The notes: generated by a model from the letters alone, not told the origin. A stretch of DNA of 64,000 nt from Liquidambar formosana (GCA_039720395.1 CM077833.1:30105478-30169477), one strand, 5' to 3'. Shown: positions 13,082 through 26,940, counted from the stretch's first letter. Numbers and translations: made by a program.

Positions 13082-15140
13082 AGGTTTTCTGTAATGGTTC
13101 TGTATTTTTCTTAAACCTCTTGAACCTCTCGATGACTTACGGTCCTTACATGTTCTGAATGGGATTTTATGCACATTGAGGCCTGGGGAAATTGATGACA
13201 CCTGGAAGACAGACAAGAGGGCAAAGGATCCAGCATAGAATTCTTAACCATCTAAAAAATGAGAGATTTATTTGTATTTTTTATGGCAATTCTTGTTTAA
13301 CTCTCATTTGTTATGACTTATAAGCTGGCCTGTATGTCTTAATGAAATCGTCAAGTTTTATTTTTCTCTGACAAAAAGAATAGGAAAAATGAGCTGTCTA
13401 ATTAATGCACATGCTGGGTCGGTTCCTAGTTTGGACCGACCCAAGTTGCATCCAAGTAGCAAGAATATTAACAATTGGTACAAATTCTAGTGGTATTCCC
13501 AACTGAAGTGAGGCCCTTTGTTTATTTTCAGTATAATTGGGAAGTTGGCTTGCGATACGCCCCTAACCGGTGTATACCTGACCCCATGACCCACATTTAC
13601 CAGCATTCATAAGCAAATAGGAAGTAGCTTGCAAACTAGAGAGAGCACACTCAGATCTTGAAATCGAACAAATTCATTGGACATGTTTATGTGTATGCCC
13701 CGTTAATTGGTGATGGGGTGTCTAGTGTTGGTGGAGGAAGCTTCTTTGGATTTGAGGAGTTTTTCAGAAAAATGCGGTTTGATCTTCAGGATTGCTTTGG
13801 CACCTGAAAGCGATTAAGAAAATAGGCACAATTTGATCTCATGCTCTTTACCTTGATTTAATAACCCTTGATTTTATGCATGATACAGCTTATGTGCATA
13901 ATGAATTGTTTAAAAATCCCTTTTAAATGGATAGACAGTAAAATTTGGGTTATAATCGGGCCAAATACATGTCAATCCAAGTACATCCCAATGCAACTCA
14001 ACAAGCACAGACACCGGATCAACCCTTTTTGTTCGATGGGTCGACTGAGCTCATCTACAGGTGACATATATGAGGTTGATCGGGGTGGGAATTCATAAAC
14101 TCGTGGGGCCTAATATATGAACCCATACATAGTAAAAAAATTCTTGAATTATTTTTTATTAATTTTGAAACTTTCATCAAATGGACAAAATTCTATTACA
14201 AGAAGACATTCAAGTTTATCCCACATCTTTTAATAATGGGTAAATATCATAAAACCTACCTGAAGTATGGGGGGATCAACAGATAACTTATCTTATATTT
14301 TTATTTTGTCAATGTACTCCCTAATTCATTTAGAAAATAAAACCAATCGTCGATGGTCATCCAATTGGTCATGATGCCAACAAAGGTTCCGGTGATTTTG
14401 AGCAACACGGGTTCATTAACAATATCACGTGACTAATTTTCGTCAAATTTCATCAATGGCTAGTGATGATGGAGCATAGTGACAAAAATAAAAACATAAG
14501 GAAAGCATATTGACAAAATTAAAATATAAAGGGAGTTATATGCTGACCCCCATACTTTAGGGGGAATTTTCTGCAATTTACCCATTCAATAATTTCCAAA
14601 TTAACTTTTAGTACCTTGTATATTACGATAAATTTTATTAAATGATCCTAGTATTTAAGTTTAGTATTGACTCATTTATTAATCGAACGAAGTTGAACAA
14701 ATTTTTATCAAACTTGTTCACGAAACGCTCGGTTCATTTGTAAGCCTACAATTATACCTAACATTACCCAAATTCCCTTATTATAAAAAATTTTTAAAAA
14801 AAATTAAAAAAAAAAAAATCCAAGTTTCAAATCTATCACTATGCAATTGACTATATAGTTGGAATGGTTGGCCAGCCAATCAGCACCTAAAGATGAGTCC
14901 CATAGTAGATCACCAATGAAACCAAACCCACATGAATGCCATTATACGCATTTACCCTAGTGGAGCTCACTCGGCTTTACACACCAACGAGGCAGGATAA
15001 AGTAGATCATCAATCTTCAAGTGCCTCTGACATCGGACGGCTCATCACGCGTGACCCCAGTTGGATCACTCCCTCCTACCTTTGTTGCTTTCTGCAATAA
15101 AACGACCATAATTGATACTGTCTCCAGATCTAGCCACCCA
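13082..15140. other. Gene-free interval with a foldback element
   Basis: The first part is the 3' UTR and flank of the TMEM42-like gene. A short hairpin with arms GGGTCGGT and ACCGACCC lies at about 13417-13441. A foldback MITE follows at 14237-14584. No coding region is supported. Confidence 0.6.
14237..14584. mobile_element. Foldback MITE, about 348 bp
   Basis: The ends TGGGTAAAT and ATTTACCCA are inverted. Long imperfect arms share AAGTATGGGGG and TTTTGTCAAT blocks on opposite strands. TTTAATAA and TTCAATAA flank it as a possible 8-bp duplication with one mismatch. Confidence 0.6.
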
Positions 15141-15149
15141 TTGGATCTT

Positions 15150-15215
15150 TTTCTTCAAACTTCCAATTAGGGTTCACCTTTACTCTCCCCCGCGACTCCT
15201 CTCTCGCTCTTCCTG
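15150..15215 (+). other. Probable 5' leader exon of the BPC pseudogene
   Basis: The sequence around AATTAGGGTT and the donor CCTG/GTAAGCTCCGCCTGCTC (intron from 15216) parallels the leader exon and donor of the intact BPC gene (ACG/GTACGCTCCGATTACTC at 26941). Promoter-proximal similarity (GGACGGCT...) is also shared. The leader intron here is under 1 kb instead of about 5 kb. Confidence 0.45.
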
Positions 15216-16100
15216 GTAAGCTCCGCCTGCTCTTCGATCGTCATCATCTCTGTACATTTCATGCTCACCCCATTCTCATCTGTATGAACCACATATTTAT
15301 TGGTCCGATTTTGCATATGAAGCTTTATTTGACGGTCTTGGGGCTATTTGTTTCTAGGGTTTCGTTTGATTTGTGTTTTGTTGTAGCTTGAAGCATTTCG
15401 CCCTTCTACCAATTCAAGGTATTATACTGTTTATTGGGTGTTTCATTTCTTCTTCCTACACGAAGAAGAGAGTGGTGGTATTCATGCATATACAGCTTGT
15501 ACTTAAAAACTCTTTCCAAAACAGTCGTGTGGCCACTGTTTGGTTGTCCAAATGGAAATTGCATGGTTCCATTTCCATTTTACTTAGTATTGAATGTATA
15601 ATTCCATCATCTTGAATGGTGGGACTATCAGCATAATTAATGGGTATGGAATCAATTTTAAGATTTTCATGAAATGCCGCTGTTTGGAGTTTTTGTTGTT
15701 GTTTAGAATGATGTTTCCCATTATTCACAATGATGGATTTGTTCACAAAATTACATGCAAAATTCAATGAAACAATTTCAATTTTCATGCGATATTCAAA
15801 CAGGACCTTATTTATTCATTTCATATTAAATCGCCAGCTTCTCATCAACTGAAGAGCTTTAATGTCCATAAACATTGTATCAGCATTTTCCTTCAAAGAG
15901 GGTTTTTCACGAGGATGGGTGTTTACTCCTGATCTCTACCTGCTAATTGCTTTGTTGTGCCACTTTATTTTTATACCAGTTGTTTTCCTTTTCTTCAAAC
16001 ACAATGCCTGAAAATCAAATTTCGATGCTTAACTGAACTCCATGCTTGGAGTGGAGGTTCGAAACTAATTCTGTCAGTTATTGATGTCTCTGGATCCCAG

Positions 16101-16322
16101 ATGGATAATAGTGGGTATCGTGGAATTGGAATACAAAAAACGGATCAGTATAAACCAGCTCCAGACCAGGTATCTAGAACCAAAATATTTCTTCAGAATT
16201 TTTGTTCAATATGTAGCATGGGGTTTGTTCTTCTTTTCCTTTTTCCTTTTTGGCTAGCGCTTGTGTATACATTATGTACTCGGGCTATTTCCTTTGGTTC
16301 TAATACAATAATTTACTTCATA

Positions 16323-16362
<40 letters not shown>

Positions 16363-16993
16363 TCCTGATCAGGTCAACACATGTTGATATGAGTTATAGT
16401 AGCACCATGCATTGGGGGTTGACCCTATGCATTGGCCCAATGTACCCCGTAATCCACTAATGCACGAGGTGCAACCTCCATTGCTAGGTGTTGATATAAC
16501 TTATATCAGCACGTGCTTACCTGATCATCATCATCATCATCATATATATATATATACACTTCTTCAGAATAATGATTAAAGAAACCCATTTATTTATATA
16601 CTCATTCCAGATTTTAGTCTCAAACCAATGTGAATTACGTAATTTTTCATAGTGCATTCAGGTTGAACATTTTCCCTCTCAGATGCCACTTCCAATGATT
16701 TGTACTGTTATTATTTCTTTTGTAGATGCAACATCGGCCATCGATGAAAGATCTTATGGCCATAATATCTGAAAGAGATGCTGCTCTTCTAGAAAGAAAT
16801 TTGGCCCTTGCTGAGAAAAGGACAGCCCTGGCAGAGCGAGACTATGCAGTACTACAGCGGGATGCAGCGAATGGTGGAAAGAGAGAATGCCATCAAGGAG
16901 CGGGATGATGCCATTGCAACTCTTCAGTTGCTGGAGACATCCAGGCACAGTGGTAATAATTCTTACTTTGCTGTTGCTGGTAAGAATTCATAG
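16101..16993 (+). pseudogene. Truncated, frameshifted BPC (GAGA-binding) paralog
   Basis: The first coding exon 16101-16169 (69 nt, MDNSGYRGIGIQ... to PAPDQ) has the same length, start and donor (CAG/GTATCTAGAA) as that of the intact gene at 32028. After the acceptor at 16724-16725, ATGCAACATCGG opens the ERD/ERN alanine-rich coiled coil. Near 16868, relative to the intact copy, a deletion removes about ten residues' worth of sequence and shifts the frame; the zipper continues in another frame (MVERENAIKERDDAIATLQ, 16872-16930). No basic pentacysteine domain is found downstream to 18300. The product could at most be a short coiled-coil fragment. The upstream 70 bp also match the intact gene, so this is a genomic duplicate and not a retrocopy. 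Confidence 0.8.
16366..16527. mobile_element. Small foldback MITE in the BPC pseudogene intron
   Basis: The left TIR TGATCAGGTCAACACATG and the right TIR (on the other strand TGATCAGGTAAGCACGTG) extend to about 33 bp through a shared TGATAT(G/A)AGTTATA. It is flanked by (AT)n on the left (16328-16359) and (ATC)n on the right, so no clean target-site duplication can be defined. Length 162 bp. Confidence 0.75.
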
Positions 16994-19324
16994 TGGTAAG
17001 AAAACTAAGAACTTTAGTTGTTGTTGGTAGTAAATTATGGATGATATTTGCTGTTGCTAGATATATACCAGAAATTTAGTCGATCCTTTTACTTAATCGT
17101 CTGCCTAGAATGCATGGGGGTTGGTAAAGGCATCTACTTGGGGCGGATTCTGGGGTTGATTCTTACTGTGTGGACTGAAAAAAAAAAAAAAAAGGTGAAA
17201 AAATTATAATAAGAGAATTGTTAACTAGTCTAAATCATGAAAAAAGAAAAAAACAAATGCATTAATAAATGTTTCATAAACCAGGTCAGGTTTTAGTGTC
17301 TCTGTATTTCTAATGAGGGAGGCTACTATGCCTAGGGGTTAGTACCCAAGTCATTAAATTCTACCTTTGTTATATATTGTTACACCTATGTGTGAGCCTG
17401 TCCCGGTAGCAAAACTTGTTTGGAAAATGGATGAACATGGTGGTTAGACGACAAGTGTGGATATGTGTGTGCTTGCATGCTCATGTTTGTTTTTCTAACA
17501 TGAGACAGCTACTTTATGATTGATATGTCGTTTGAATCCTGAGATTCTGATTTAATAAAATATAACTAGCTCTTGTTGTTCTTCGTCACCTACTCCATTC
17601 TTTATTCTTTATAGCCCTACTTAAGGACCAAAGTTTGAATATAGATGTTTGAGATGGGGAAGAACAACTTTTAGAAGGTTGTACAATTCTAGAGTCTTAT
17701 GTCACTTAGTTATTCAATCCAAGCATTAACAACAAAACTTTCACGTAGACAGCTGGTTCTTTGTGTAAAATGTTTATACTTTTATGCAGCTGCATGCACC
17801 GATATTTCTCTATGAACTGTTATCAGTGGACAAACAGGGGTTAAAAAAAAAAAGAAACAAAAGCACAATGAGGATTCAATTAATATACAAATTTTAGTAG
17901 CACTCAAACATGGTATCCTTTGCAAACTTGAGACAGAAGATAATTAAGGAAAAATTACGCTCTCTAGCTGCAGTGCAAATGGAATGAATTAAGTAATTGA
18001 GTGATTTTACTGTTTTATTCATTGAAAAGTTTTTCTAGAAACATGTTGGTGAAATCCAATAAGTCAAATCAATTAAAATAACCTGCACATGATTGTATAT
18101 TTGGCATCAATAATCACCTATGTGGAGTCAAATTTTCACTGGGACTCTGGTACCACTGTACGTACCTCCACCAAACATCTTGTTATACACAATTAAAGGG
18201 CTTCAGAGACCCTGCTCTAGATTCAATGGCTCAACTCAAAGCATTTTTGTTTTACTTATGATTATTGATCACTTTCTTTAACATATCACTGATGATTGAT
18301 GGTTAATTTGCAGGTGCCAGCTAGCCCAAAGTTTGTTGGGGTTTCTACAGCTGAGTGGGATTCAAGTCTCTGCCTGAGCTTTGAAGCTTTAAAAACTGTT
18401 CTCATTCACCTATCTAAAAGACTAAGACAATTTGATGATTTATTTTTATTGTTTAATGGTTGTGAATTTCTCTTTACCCATCTGAATGACATTTGACTGG
18501 CATGTAATTATCCCATTTTAATGACAATTCATGCGTATTGAGTTCAACAGGAATTGATGTTGCCACCATTTTTTAAAGGAAACAATGCAAGCCAAGAGCA
18601 AAGGATCTATAGCATACATGAGAGATTGTAATTTTTAGTTAGAATTTCAAGTCAAATTAGGATTCGTCAAATTTAAATTCCCACACATTATCGATTATTT
18701 ATGTCCTATTACAGCCCAAATTCTTATAATTATTTGATGTTAGATTTCTATTAAAAAAAAATAATAATAATAATAAAATTTCGCAGATAATTAAGTATGA
18801 AAAAAAAAAAAAAATTGTCAGGCATTTGTGCGGGTTACCACTTGTTAGTAGACAAATAGATTTTTAGGTACTCCGTAATTGATTTACTTCCTTCGTTTTA
18901 TGGTTACCAAACACGGTGCGTATCCAAACAGATACCATGGACATCGTGGGGCTTTTTCTAGACACATGCCCACTTATTCATGAACTGTTATAGCCTCCAT
19001 ATCAATCTGTTCGACTTTTTATATTTTTTTTTTGAATGAGAGGAGCCTCAACGCCAATCGGTTGACTGTTCATGGGACTAAGATAAACCCAGCTATATAC
19101 CTACAACCTCCCCGAAGTCTCCGAAACCAAGACTTCGAGCGAGGTATCTTATATAATTTTTTCACTTGTTTGAATGCATTTTTACGTATCTTATAAACTA
19201 AAATAAAATAAATACTGTTCTCAAAAACAAAATAAGATAAAAACATTGCCAAATTTAGAAGGGAAAAAAAAAAATACACTAGTTATTGTAGACTAGTCAA
19301 GTAACATTGGAGTATGATCATGGT

Positions 19325-19635
19325 TCTTCAGCTTGATGATGCTCTTCGATCTCTAAAGAAGGTGTAAGCGTAATCTTCCTACTTGTGCTGATTTTTTGAA
19401 ACAACTTGGACGCAAGCCTCAACCAGTGACACGACTTAAAAGTATGAAAATTATAATGAAAAGAGCAGCCAATATTGCAGAAATTGCAGGACGTGGGTCA
19501 TGTTGGGTTGGATGTTTCACCATCTCTGATCTCTACTAGAGTTGTAAATACCACCACCGATATAACAACACCGACTGTACGCACAAAAATCTTAAGTGCA
19601 TGCCAAAAAAGTGGCAAATCCATCTCGTCATCCAT
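19325..19635 (-). pseudogene. Decayed copy of the small two-TM membrane-protein gene
   Basis: On the minus strand TTGCAG/CCATGG precedes an ATG (19635-19633) opening a 45-codon frame with one hydrophobic stretch (FVRTVGVVISVVVFTTLV). A second frame starts at 19523 with MVKHPTQHDPRPAIS, then a second hydrophobic stretch, and stops at 19419. A frameshift therefore splits what would be TM1, the HP-x3-DP loop and TM2. Its 5' region (CCAACTTTCTTTT..ATTATTC) and 3' region (GAAGAACCATGATCATA) match the 44403 locus, which is why I treat it as a paralog. It could instead encode one or two very small peptides. Confidence 0.55.
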
Positions 19636-21391
19636 GGCTGCAAATTTTTGGAAAAATAAGAGTTAATTTAAAAAATAAAAGGCCTAATTACAAAATAAGA
19701 ATAATTAAAAGAAAGTTGGGTAACTTTGAAGACGCTTGACCTCCTCAGTTCCTCCTAACAAATCAGGATGAGATGCAATATTCTTATATATTTAGGGTCC
19801 TTACGGAAATCCAATTTCTAAGCCAACAAGAGGAGGAAGTCCAATTTCTAATTGGATTGGGACTCATGAAATTTGGGTGGGTGTGGTACTGTAAGGGTGC
19901 ATTTGGTTCTTTGGGCTTGACATGGACCGACACTGGGAATCCTTAATTAATTTTTTAGATAATTATTTAAAAAATTGTTTGCTTGCTAGGTTTGTAAAGC
20001 CTAACTCTTAAGCTTTTTATTATATATATATATATATATTTTTTTTTTTGGCTGTGAAGCCGAACCCTTAACTACTCGTTTGAGAATGAATTGGGTCTTG
20101 GTTCATCCGTTTGCGAGCAGGTTCATAAACATCGATTAGGACTCGGCAATTTCTGATGTGTTTTGAAGGGTGCGGGTCGACCGAGCTGGGTGTATTACAT
20201 TGTTTGTTGATCCGAATCAAATGTTGGATTTATTTTGATACTGAATTTTTTTGTTAACATTATTGCCTGAAATAACAAAAGATAGTAAATATTGATAGGG
20301 AATTTTTATCTTTATATTTTTCATTTTACTGTAGTTCGTTTCTTTTGTCCAAAAACTAGTTGCCTCTATTTATAAACCACTATTAAAGTCAAGAACGGAG
20401 CCACATGGAGGACAGTGAGTGGCACCACACCTGACCAAATATTTTAATAAATTTTATACTCTTAATTTTGTTAAATTAGAAATTTGCCTAACCTGATTTT
20501 TTTTTATTTAAGAAACCCCTTTGTATATTTATTTTTTTTAATGCAAAATGATAGAGGGGTCTAACTTGTTGACCTAATGGATTGGCTTACAACCATTTAA
20601 GAGAAATATATCATAAGCAGTTATACCCCACAATCCCACAATTGTAGGGATTTCATTTAATAGCAATATTCATTTCACGTTTTGTTGAAATTCAAACGTT
20701 ACTTCCCATAATTATGGCTTTCTCACCTTTTTCTATCGACCAACCATTTCTGCTTTCATTTCATAGCCAATCCATCTGTTTTAGAATTCTCCCAAAAACA
20801 TATAAACTTGATAACTATGTATTCACTTATAAATAACTTGACAAAGCTTGGCAAAAATACACAACTATATCATTTACTAACTAAAGTATATCTCTTAATA
20901 GCTATTTATATACACAAACCCTTTCCTCGCAAGTAAATTTTGTAAATTAATAACTAGATAAAATTGGGCAAAAATATAAAACTATATAACTTAATAATTC
21001 ACTAACTGCACACAAGAACTTTGTCTCTTAATTACAAATGAATTATGTCACTTGATAACTACATAAATTGTGATAAATAAATAATTTCGTAACTTAATAA
21101 AATCACTAAATACATATAACAGAGTTCACAGACTTAAGATTTTCATACAATTTTATAAAATCACTTAATAATTAAATTAGATAGTAAGGGTTTGAAAAAC
21201 ATTGTAGAATTTGCATATAATAGAAGGCTTGTTCAATTAACCCCGTTGTGATACACTCTTCTATAACTTTACAATTTAATAAGTCGATTTTTTGAACAAT
21301 TATTCATTTTTTTATGGATAATACAAATTTTCACTGGTAAAAAAACCTACACGATAGAAGCCTGTTCATTTTGCTAGTAAAAATACCCACA

Positions 21392-21432
<41 letters not shown>

Positions 21433-22370
21433 CTTCTTTACCACGACTACGGATGAACATTGAACAATAAACAATCTAACTCTAAAAAAAGGATGAATCT
21501 GACTTGTTCTTCGACCGATCTCAAATTATCACTTAATAACTGAACGTCAACGCTCGATTGACGACAAATAACGAACAAATGCCCATCGATCCTCCTTCGT
21601 AACTTAATAGGTTATGGAATCAACTCCTCGATCGTTGACGATGGTAACTTGTTTTAGAACAAGAGGATGAGAGATGGAGGGTTATTCAACAATTTTCTCC
21701 AATTTTTGGGGATTTCAATTAAATCCACCCTATTTTTCCTTTAAATGAAAGAGCAATAGAAAGTAGCCACATCACTAGGCCAATGTAGTAGACCTATGTG
21801 GTAGTCCCGTATAGAAGAACTCTTTTTTTATACCCTTTTGTTTTTATTATGTTTGCTAATGGTTATTTTATTTTTGCTTGTACTATGATTAATTCTTGTA
21901 GAAATATTTTTAATTTTGTTCAAGAGTTCGAAAAACCTTCTTCTCATAACTTCTACATGCATCTAAATGGGTTTGGTGGGAAAAATTGTGCACCAACAAT
22001 GTTGTGAGATTGCAAAATAAGTATGAACAGTGAATTATATCATCCAAGCTTCTCCCATTCATCCATTGCTTCGCTGCTTGCATAGTTTTTTTCTTTTTCT
22101 TTTTACTTTTCCTAAAAAATAATAGGGAAACTCCATTTGTAAATTTAGTGGCAAAGCAGGACAAGTATGTGCTGTGCAAGAATGCATTTTCTTTTTCTTT
22201 TTTTTTTTTTTGGGGTTCCATTAAGCACCACCTTTTGTTATTAAAATATTGGAAGAAATTAAATTAGAGATGTCCTTAGTCAATTAATGGTTTATGCCAA
22301 ATAGTTAAAAGCCATAACGAGCGCATAACATTGGCTTGGAATTACTGTCAATGTATGGCCAAGTATTATC

Positions 22371-22571
22371 ATGGTTCTTTAGATTGATGATGCTCTTCGA
22401 TCTCTGAAGCTGGTGTAGGCATAATCTTCCTACTTCTACTAATTTTTTTGGAGCAATCGAACGCAAGCTGCAACCAAGAACACGACTGAGATTATTAAAA
22501 AGAGAACGAAAATAGCAGTCAGCAACGAATATTGCAAGAAGTGGATCATCTTGGGTTGGATGTTTCACCAT
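22371..22571 (-). pseudogene. Second decayed, 5'-truncated copy of the small membrane-protein gene
   Basis: Read on the minus strand from 22571 it encodes MVKHPTQDDPLLAIF and then diverges. It is clearly similar over about 200 bp to 19325-19523, including the HP-x3-DP motif, the CTTGGGTTGGATGTTTCACC block (plus strand) and the AAGAACCATGAT 3' block. The first-TM part is missing and the upstream DNA is unrelated. Confidence 0.5.
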
Positions 22572-24052
22572 TTCTACATGGAATCTAACATTGAAGGAAC
22601 CAAGAATGATCGAGTAATGCTATAGAGGGACCAAAACCATGGAATATTGTCTAGTGCCAATATGAAAAGATAAGGTAATGAAAAGAAAAAAGAGGCTGCT
22701 GACATCACCTCGCCGAAGAAGACAATCAGCAGTGATAAAGGATAGAGGGCAACAAATTTTATTTTTTACTCAGTTTTTAAAAGCTCAAAACGATGTAGTT
22801 TTGAGTACCAAAGAGAATTGTTCGTTGGATTACTAATTGGGCCACATGTCGAGCCTTAATTTAAGGTATGGCAATATCCTTCTGCTCTATCATGGCAGAA
22901 GATCCAAATCAAACAAGAATGGGCTGGCTAAACCATAAACCAACCAGTCAGCATTTCTAATGATCACATATCACGTTATTCTATTTCACTAATGAAAAAT
23001 CACCAAATTAAAGATGTACATTCAGATTCTGCTGGGAAGCTTATTTTCTCTATTACGACTATTTGCGTTTTGTTCGTTGCTATGTGTGTTCCCATTGGAA
23101 ACCTACTTGTAACCTATTTTATAATTTGACTTTTCAAAGCGGATAACATTTGAGACAACAAAAATAACAAAAATGACTTATTTTGGTAGTATAAGAGGAC
23201 TAACACACATATTCAATCAATATTTTTTGGTCTTGCAGCAATGCATGAGTATAAAATGTTGATGAGTTGTTTATCTTTTGATGACGAATTATTTTCCTCG
23301 CTAAAGGTTTACTACAATTGTTTTCTTCAAAAAATCCTATGAATGTGTGCAAGTCCTTTGTGTTAGTCGTTTTATTGGCAACCACTCAACGATTAGCATC
23401 CTCTCCAAAGATAGAGCCAGGAATTTCTTTTAGGGGAGGTAAACTTTGGTTGGTTGTTAGAACTTATCTTGATTCTAAAAATTGAAGAAGTTTTAGTTAA
23501 AAAAATTTGTCTTTTATCTTATGATTTCAAGGTAAAAAAAAATTACAAAAAATTATAATCCGTTGATAAATCATATTTCAATAGGAGACATCAAATAGAG
23601 TATTAGGTATCTTTTAATGAAATGAGAAATTGTGGGTATTGAGACTTCTATAAGAAGGAAAAAATAAAAATAAGAGGGGGTGTGAAAGAAAAATAAAGGG
23701 AGTTCACAGAATTGTGGTGAGACAAATCTAAAAAATCAAAAAATCAAAGTATAAAAATTTTATTTTAGAAAATCAAAGGAGGTAGCAGCCAACCTCAAGT
23801 GGCTTGGCTCCGTCCATGATCCTCTCCACGTTAGTTTTTGTTTTGTTGGTAAAAATACTCTTGCTGTGCCACATATTAAGAAAAGCAATTAATGCATTGA
23901 TTTGTTATCCACTCAACTTTTTTTTTTCAAAAGTACTCTTGTCCCACTATCAATGCATTGGTTGTGTTTAAAGTAACTAGTGATAGCACACATGCGTTGT
24001 ACGTGAATTTTTTTTTGTGAGAATTGTTTTTTTTTTTTTCGAAATGAAAATA

Positions 24053-24405
24053 AAAATAATTTATTTATAAAAAATCATTAGTATTATATTATATTAAATT
24101 TTGTTATAGTTTGGTCTTTGAATCATTAGCATTAGCATTAACATATGAAGAATCAATAAAAATTTATGATGATCATCCATCAAAACTAAGCACAAAAAGT
24201 GTATATATATGGGGAAAAAAAATCAAAATCAAAATAATTTATTTATAAAAAATCATTAGTATTATAGTATAGAAAATTTTGTTATAGTTTGGTCTTTGAA
24301 TCATTAGGACTAACACATGAAGAATCAATAAAAATGTATGATGATCATCCATCAAAACTAAGCACAAAAAATGTACATATATGTGAGAACGGTGCATGAA
24401 AGAAT
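24053..24405. repeat. Tandem duplication, period 178 bp
   Basis: Two highly similar copies start AAAATAATTTATTTATAAAA at 24053 and 24231. Both contain GTTTGGTCTTTGAATCATTA and GATGATCATCCATCAAAAC. Confidence 0.85.
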
Positions 24406-24908
24406 AAAAAAATCATACAAGATCAACTCCATATACTTGGAAAAGAACAAGAAGTAAGGAAGGGTTTTTATTTGATGCTTTCCTCTTTTTGGCTAACCAA
24501 GCGCAAAGTGGCCCGCTAAAATAGTAACCCAACTAAATAATTAGAATACATAATAAATACTAATTTAAAAAGGATTAGGATTGTTGAGCTTATTTAGATT
24601 AGGAAACAATAAGAGAATAGGATCGTGTCATATGTGTATTATCAATGTGGCATAACCCAATCATAGTCACCAGATGGAATCAAAGACGTAGATGCATCCA
24701 ATTATTTTAGGAATCGGCTAACCAATAGAAAGCACTACTCGTAGAGTAATAGAGGCCTCAAGCTACCATTCAAAGGAAGTGTTAACCTTGCCTTTATTTA
24801 CCTCTTTTTGGGGTTGGCTAACGATAGAGAGGAGAGTCCATTGAGGATGAACATTTGAATCGGGCCAAGCTCGTGGTGTGAAACCTTTAAAATTGTAATT
24901 ATGTAATC

Positions 24909-24950
<42 letters not shown>

Positions 24951-25473
24951 ATTTAAGGTATGTGTTTGATTCTTTGAATTCCTATTTTATAAATTAAGGT
25001 ATATGTTTTAGAATATATTAATGTATGTGTTTTAGAATTATAGTTTCCATATTTCTATATATTTCTATTTATTATATAGGAATTATAATTTCCATTTCCT
25101 TTGAATTTCTATTTGTGTTTTATATATTAAGATATGTGTTTTAGAATTATAATTTCCATATTGTTATATTTCCTATAAATGCAAAAGGGTGGGTAGTTGT
25201 GTATTTAAAAATTAAAATAAAGGTATATTAGTCAATCAAAAGTTTTTCTTACATTCATCTTTTTATAGGTAGTATAGATATAGATTATTAGTGTAATAAA
25301 ACATACTCCGTAATATAGAAAAGTTAAGAAAATTTACAATTTTACTTTTCAAAGTGATAAATATTTTGGGACAATCAAAAGAGGAAAGAAGACCTATCTT
25401 TGTGGGATGGAGAGAGTATTTGATGACAAATAGGGGTTCTTTTTGGGGCTCTTTTTTTGGCCTATATAAGGTT

Positions 25474-25672
25474 GGGTTTTCTTAACATGTGCCGCACATG
25501 TGAAGCTGCCATTAATAACTCAATCATTGTATGAAAAAATGTGTTTTACAATTTTTCAAGCATTTTCATATTTTTCAATGCAATTTTCACTATTTACAAT
25601 GCATTTTTATCATTTCCAATGCAATTATTGGGTCATTAATTGCAGCTTATAAGGCACATGTTAAAAAAACCC
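25474..25672. mobile_element. Mutator-type MITE, 199 bp, 9-bp target-site duplication
   Basis: The ends GGGTTTTCTTAACATGTGCC and GGCACATGTTAAAAAAACCC are inverted, and the arms continue with GCTGC(C/A)ATTAAT. TATAAGGTT flanks it exactly (25465-25473 and 25673-25681). Confidence 0.85.
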
Positions 25673-26776
25673 TATAAGGTTAGATGGGCCCTAAATATTG
25701 TCTAACCTTCGTGTACTTTGGCAAATTTTTTTTTTTCAACATATACCCCGTACTAGATGAGGGTCTCGATTCAACCCTAAATTCTAAAAGACATAAATTC
25801 AACTCAAACTTTAAAGTATATAAATAAATAAATAAAAATTGTGGATACTTAAAGTTATTTACTTATTTTTTATGACAAATGAATTATTAGACAAATCTCG
25901 AATCCACATAACACTCTACAACTCATATGAATTAAGTTTAAGTTCAAGATCTAAGAGAACAATGAAACTTTGTGTAAGTGATCCCAACTTAGGACCTCCA
26001 TTTTCCCAATGACAAAATTTGAAACCCTGAACGCATCTCACTCAAGCGATGCCGACACTATTTTGGTTCTTTATAACTTTGGCCACATACAATGTACACC
26101 ATTGTTTTTTTTCATTTTTCATTTTTAAAATTTTGAAAAGCAATAAAGGGTAAAAGGAGGCAACAGCTATGGTGACTTTACTTAGACATGATCATAGTAG
26201 CTCTCATATCCGCAAAGGAATCGATGACAAGAGGGACTCAGATGGGCCTATAAAGTGAGGGAATCACAAGCACTTCTTCACTCCCTCAAGTCAGTTGAGT
26301 CATTACTTAACCTCAGCGTATCAAAGATTTAATGACTCCAGTATATGAGTAGACCATCAAAAAACAAAATTTACGTGATGCCACCACTCTGAAAATTTGA
26401 ACTCGTAGCTACTTGACCTTCTACTCCTTTACCACTAAACCATCACCGTTGGTCGTAGTGTACACCATTGCTTAAAAGGGTGAAATGGGCTTTGTGCAAT
26501 TTATTGGCTAGTTCAACCTTTTTACAAACTAATAAACTTCTGCCATGTATGTGATTCCCATGGAACCAACCTCACATTATCATCACTCTCACTCTATTTC
26601 CATTTTTCGATCCACGCTGTCTACTCGTTCTTACATGGCTTTTCCACCAACACGAAGACATCAACATGGCATAGCGAAGAATACACTAATCTCGAGGAGC
26701 CCTCACATTGGACGGCTTAAAGCGAGACAGACCATGTCAGCTCAGTACAATCCCGCTCCCTTGTAACATCCCTCAG

Positions 26777-26784
26777 TATAAAAG
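26777..26784 (+). promoter_or_regulatory. TATA box of the intact BPC gene
   Basis: TATAAAAG lies about 160 bp before the leader-exon donor at 26941. The position fits a start near 26810. Confidence 0.5.
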
Positions 26785-26809
26785 CGCAGTAGAAGAGGAA
26801 AAAAGGGGA

Positions 26810-26940
26810 TGAAGACACAGTCGGGTAAAAACCCAGACAAAAAGTCGAAACTCTTCGCCTCTTCTACCCTTCCTTCACAGCAGACTTTCTTCGCCTAATT
26901 AGGGTTTCGTATTCACAATCGCTGCGCTTCTTCTTTCACG
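26810..26940 (+). other. 5' leader exon of the BPC gene
   Basis: Pyrimidine-rich leader with AATTAGGGTTTCG (a reversed telo-box-like motif) and a donor TTTCACG/GTACGC at 26941. The same layout appears at the BPC pseudogene (15150-15215). The start is inferred from the TATA box. Confidence 0.5.

Larger units (their letters stand above)
17000..26700. other. Repeat-rich, gene-poor interval
   Basis: No intact gene is supported. It contains two decayed copies of a small membrane-protein gene (19325-19635 and 22371-22571, minus), a tandem duplication (24053-24405), a Mutator-type MITE (25474-25672), degraded Stowaway ends (about 23115-23190 and 25335-25415), a poly-A run (about 21393-21430) and an (AT)n tract at 24915-24945. 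Confidence 0.6.

Noticed and set aside
18740..18815. (AAT)n and poly-A stretches as a retroposon tail
   Set aside because: No target-site duplication could be identified around them.
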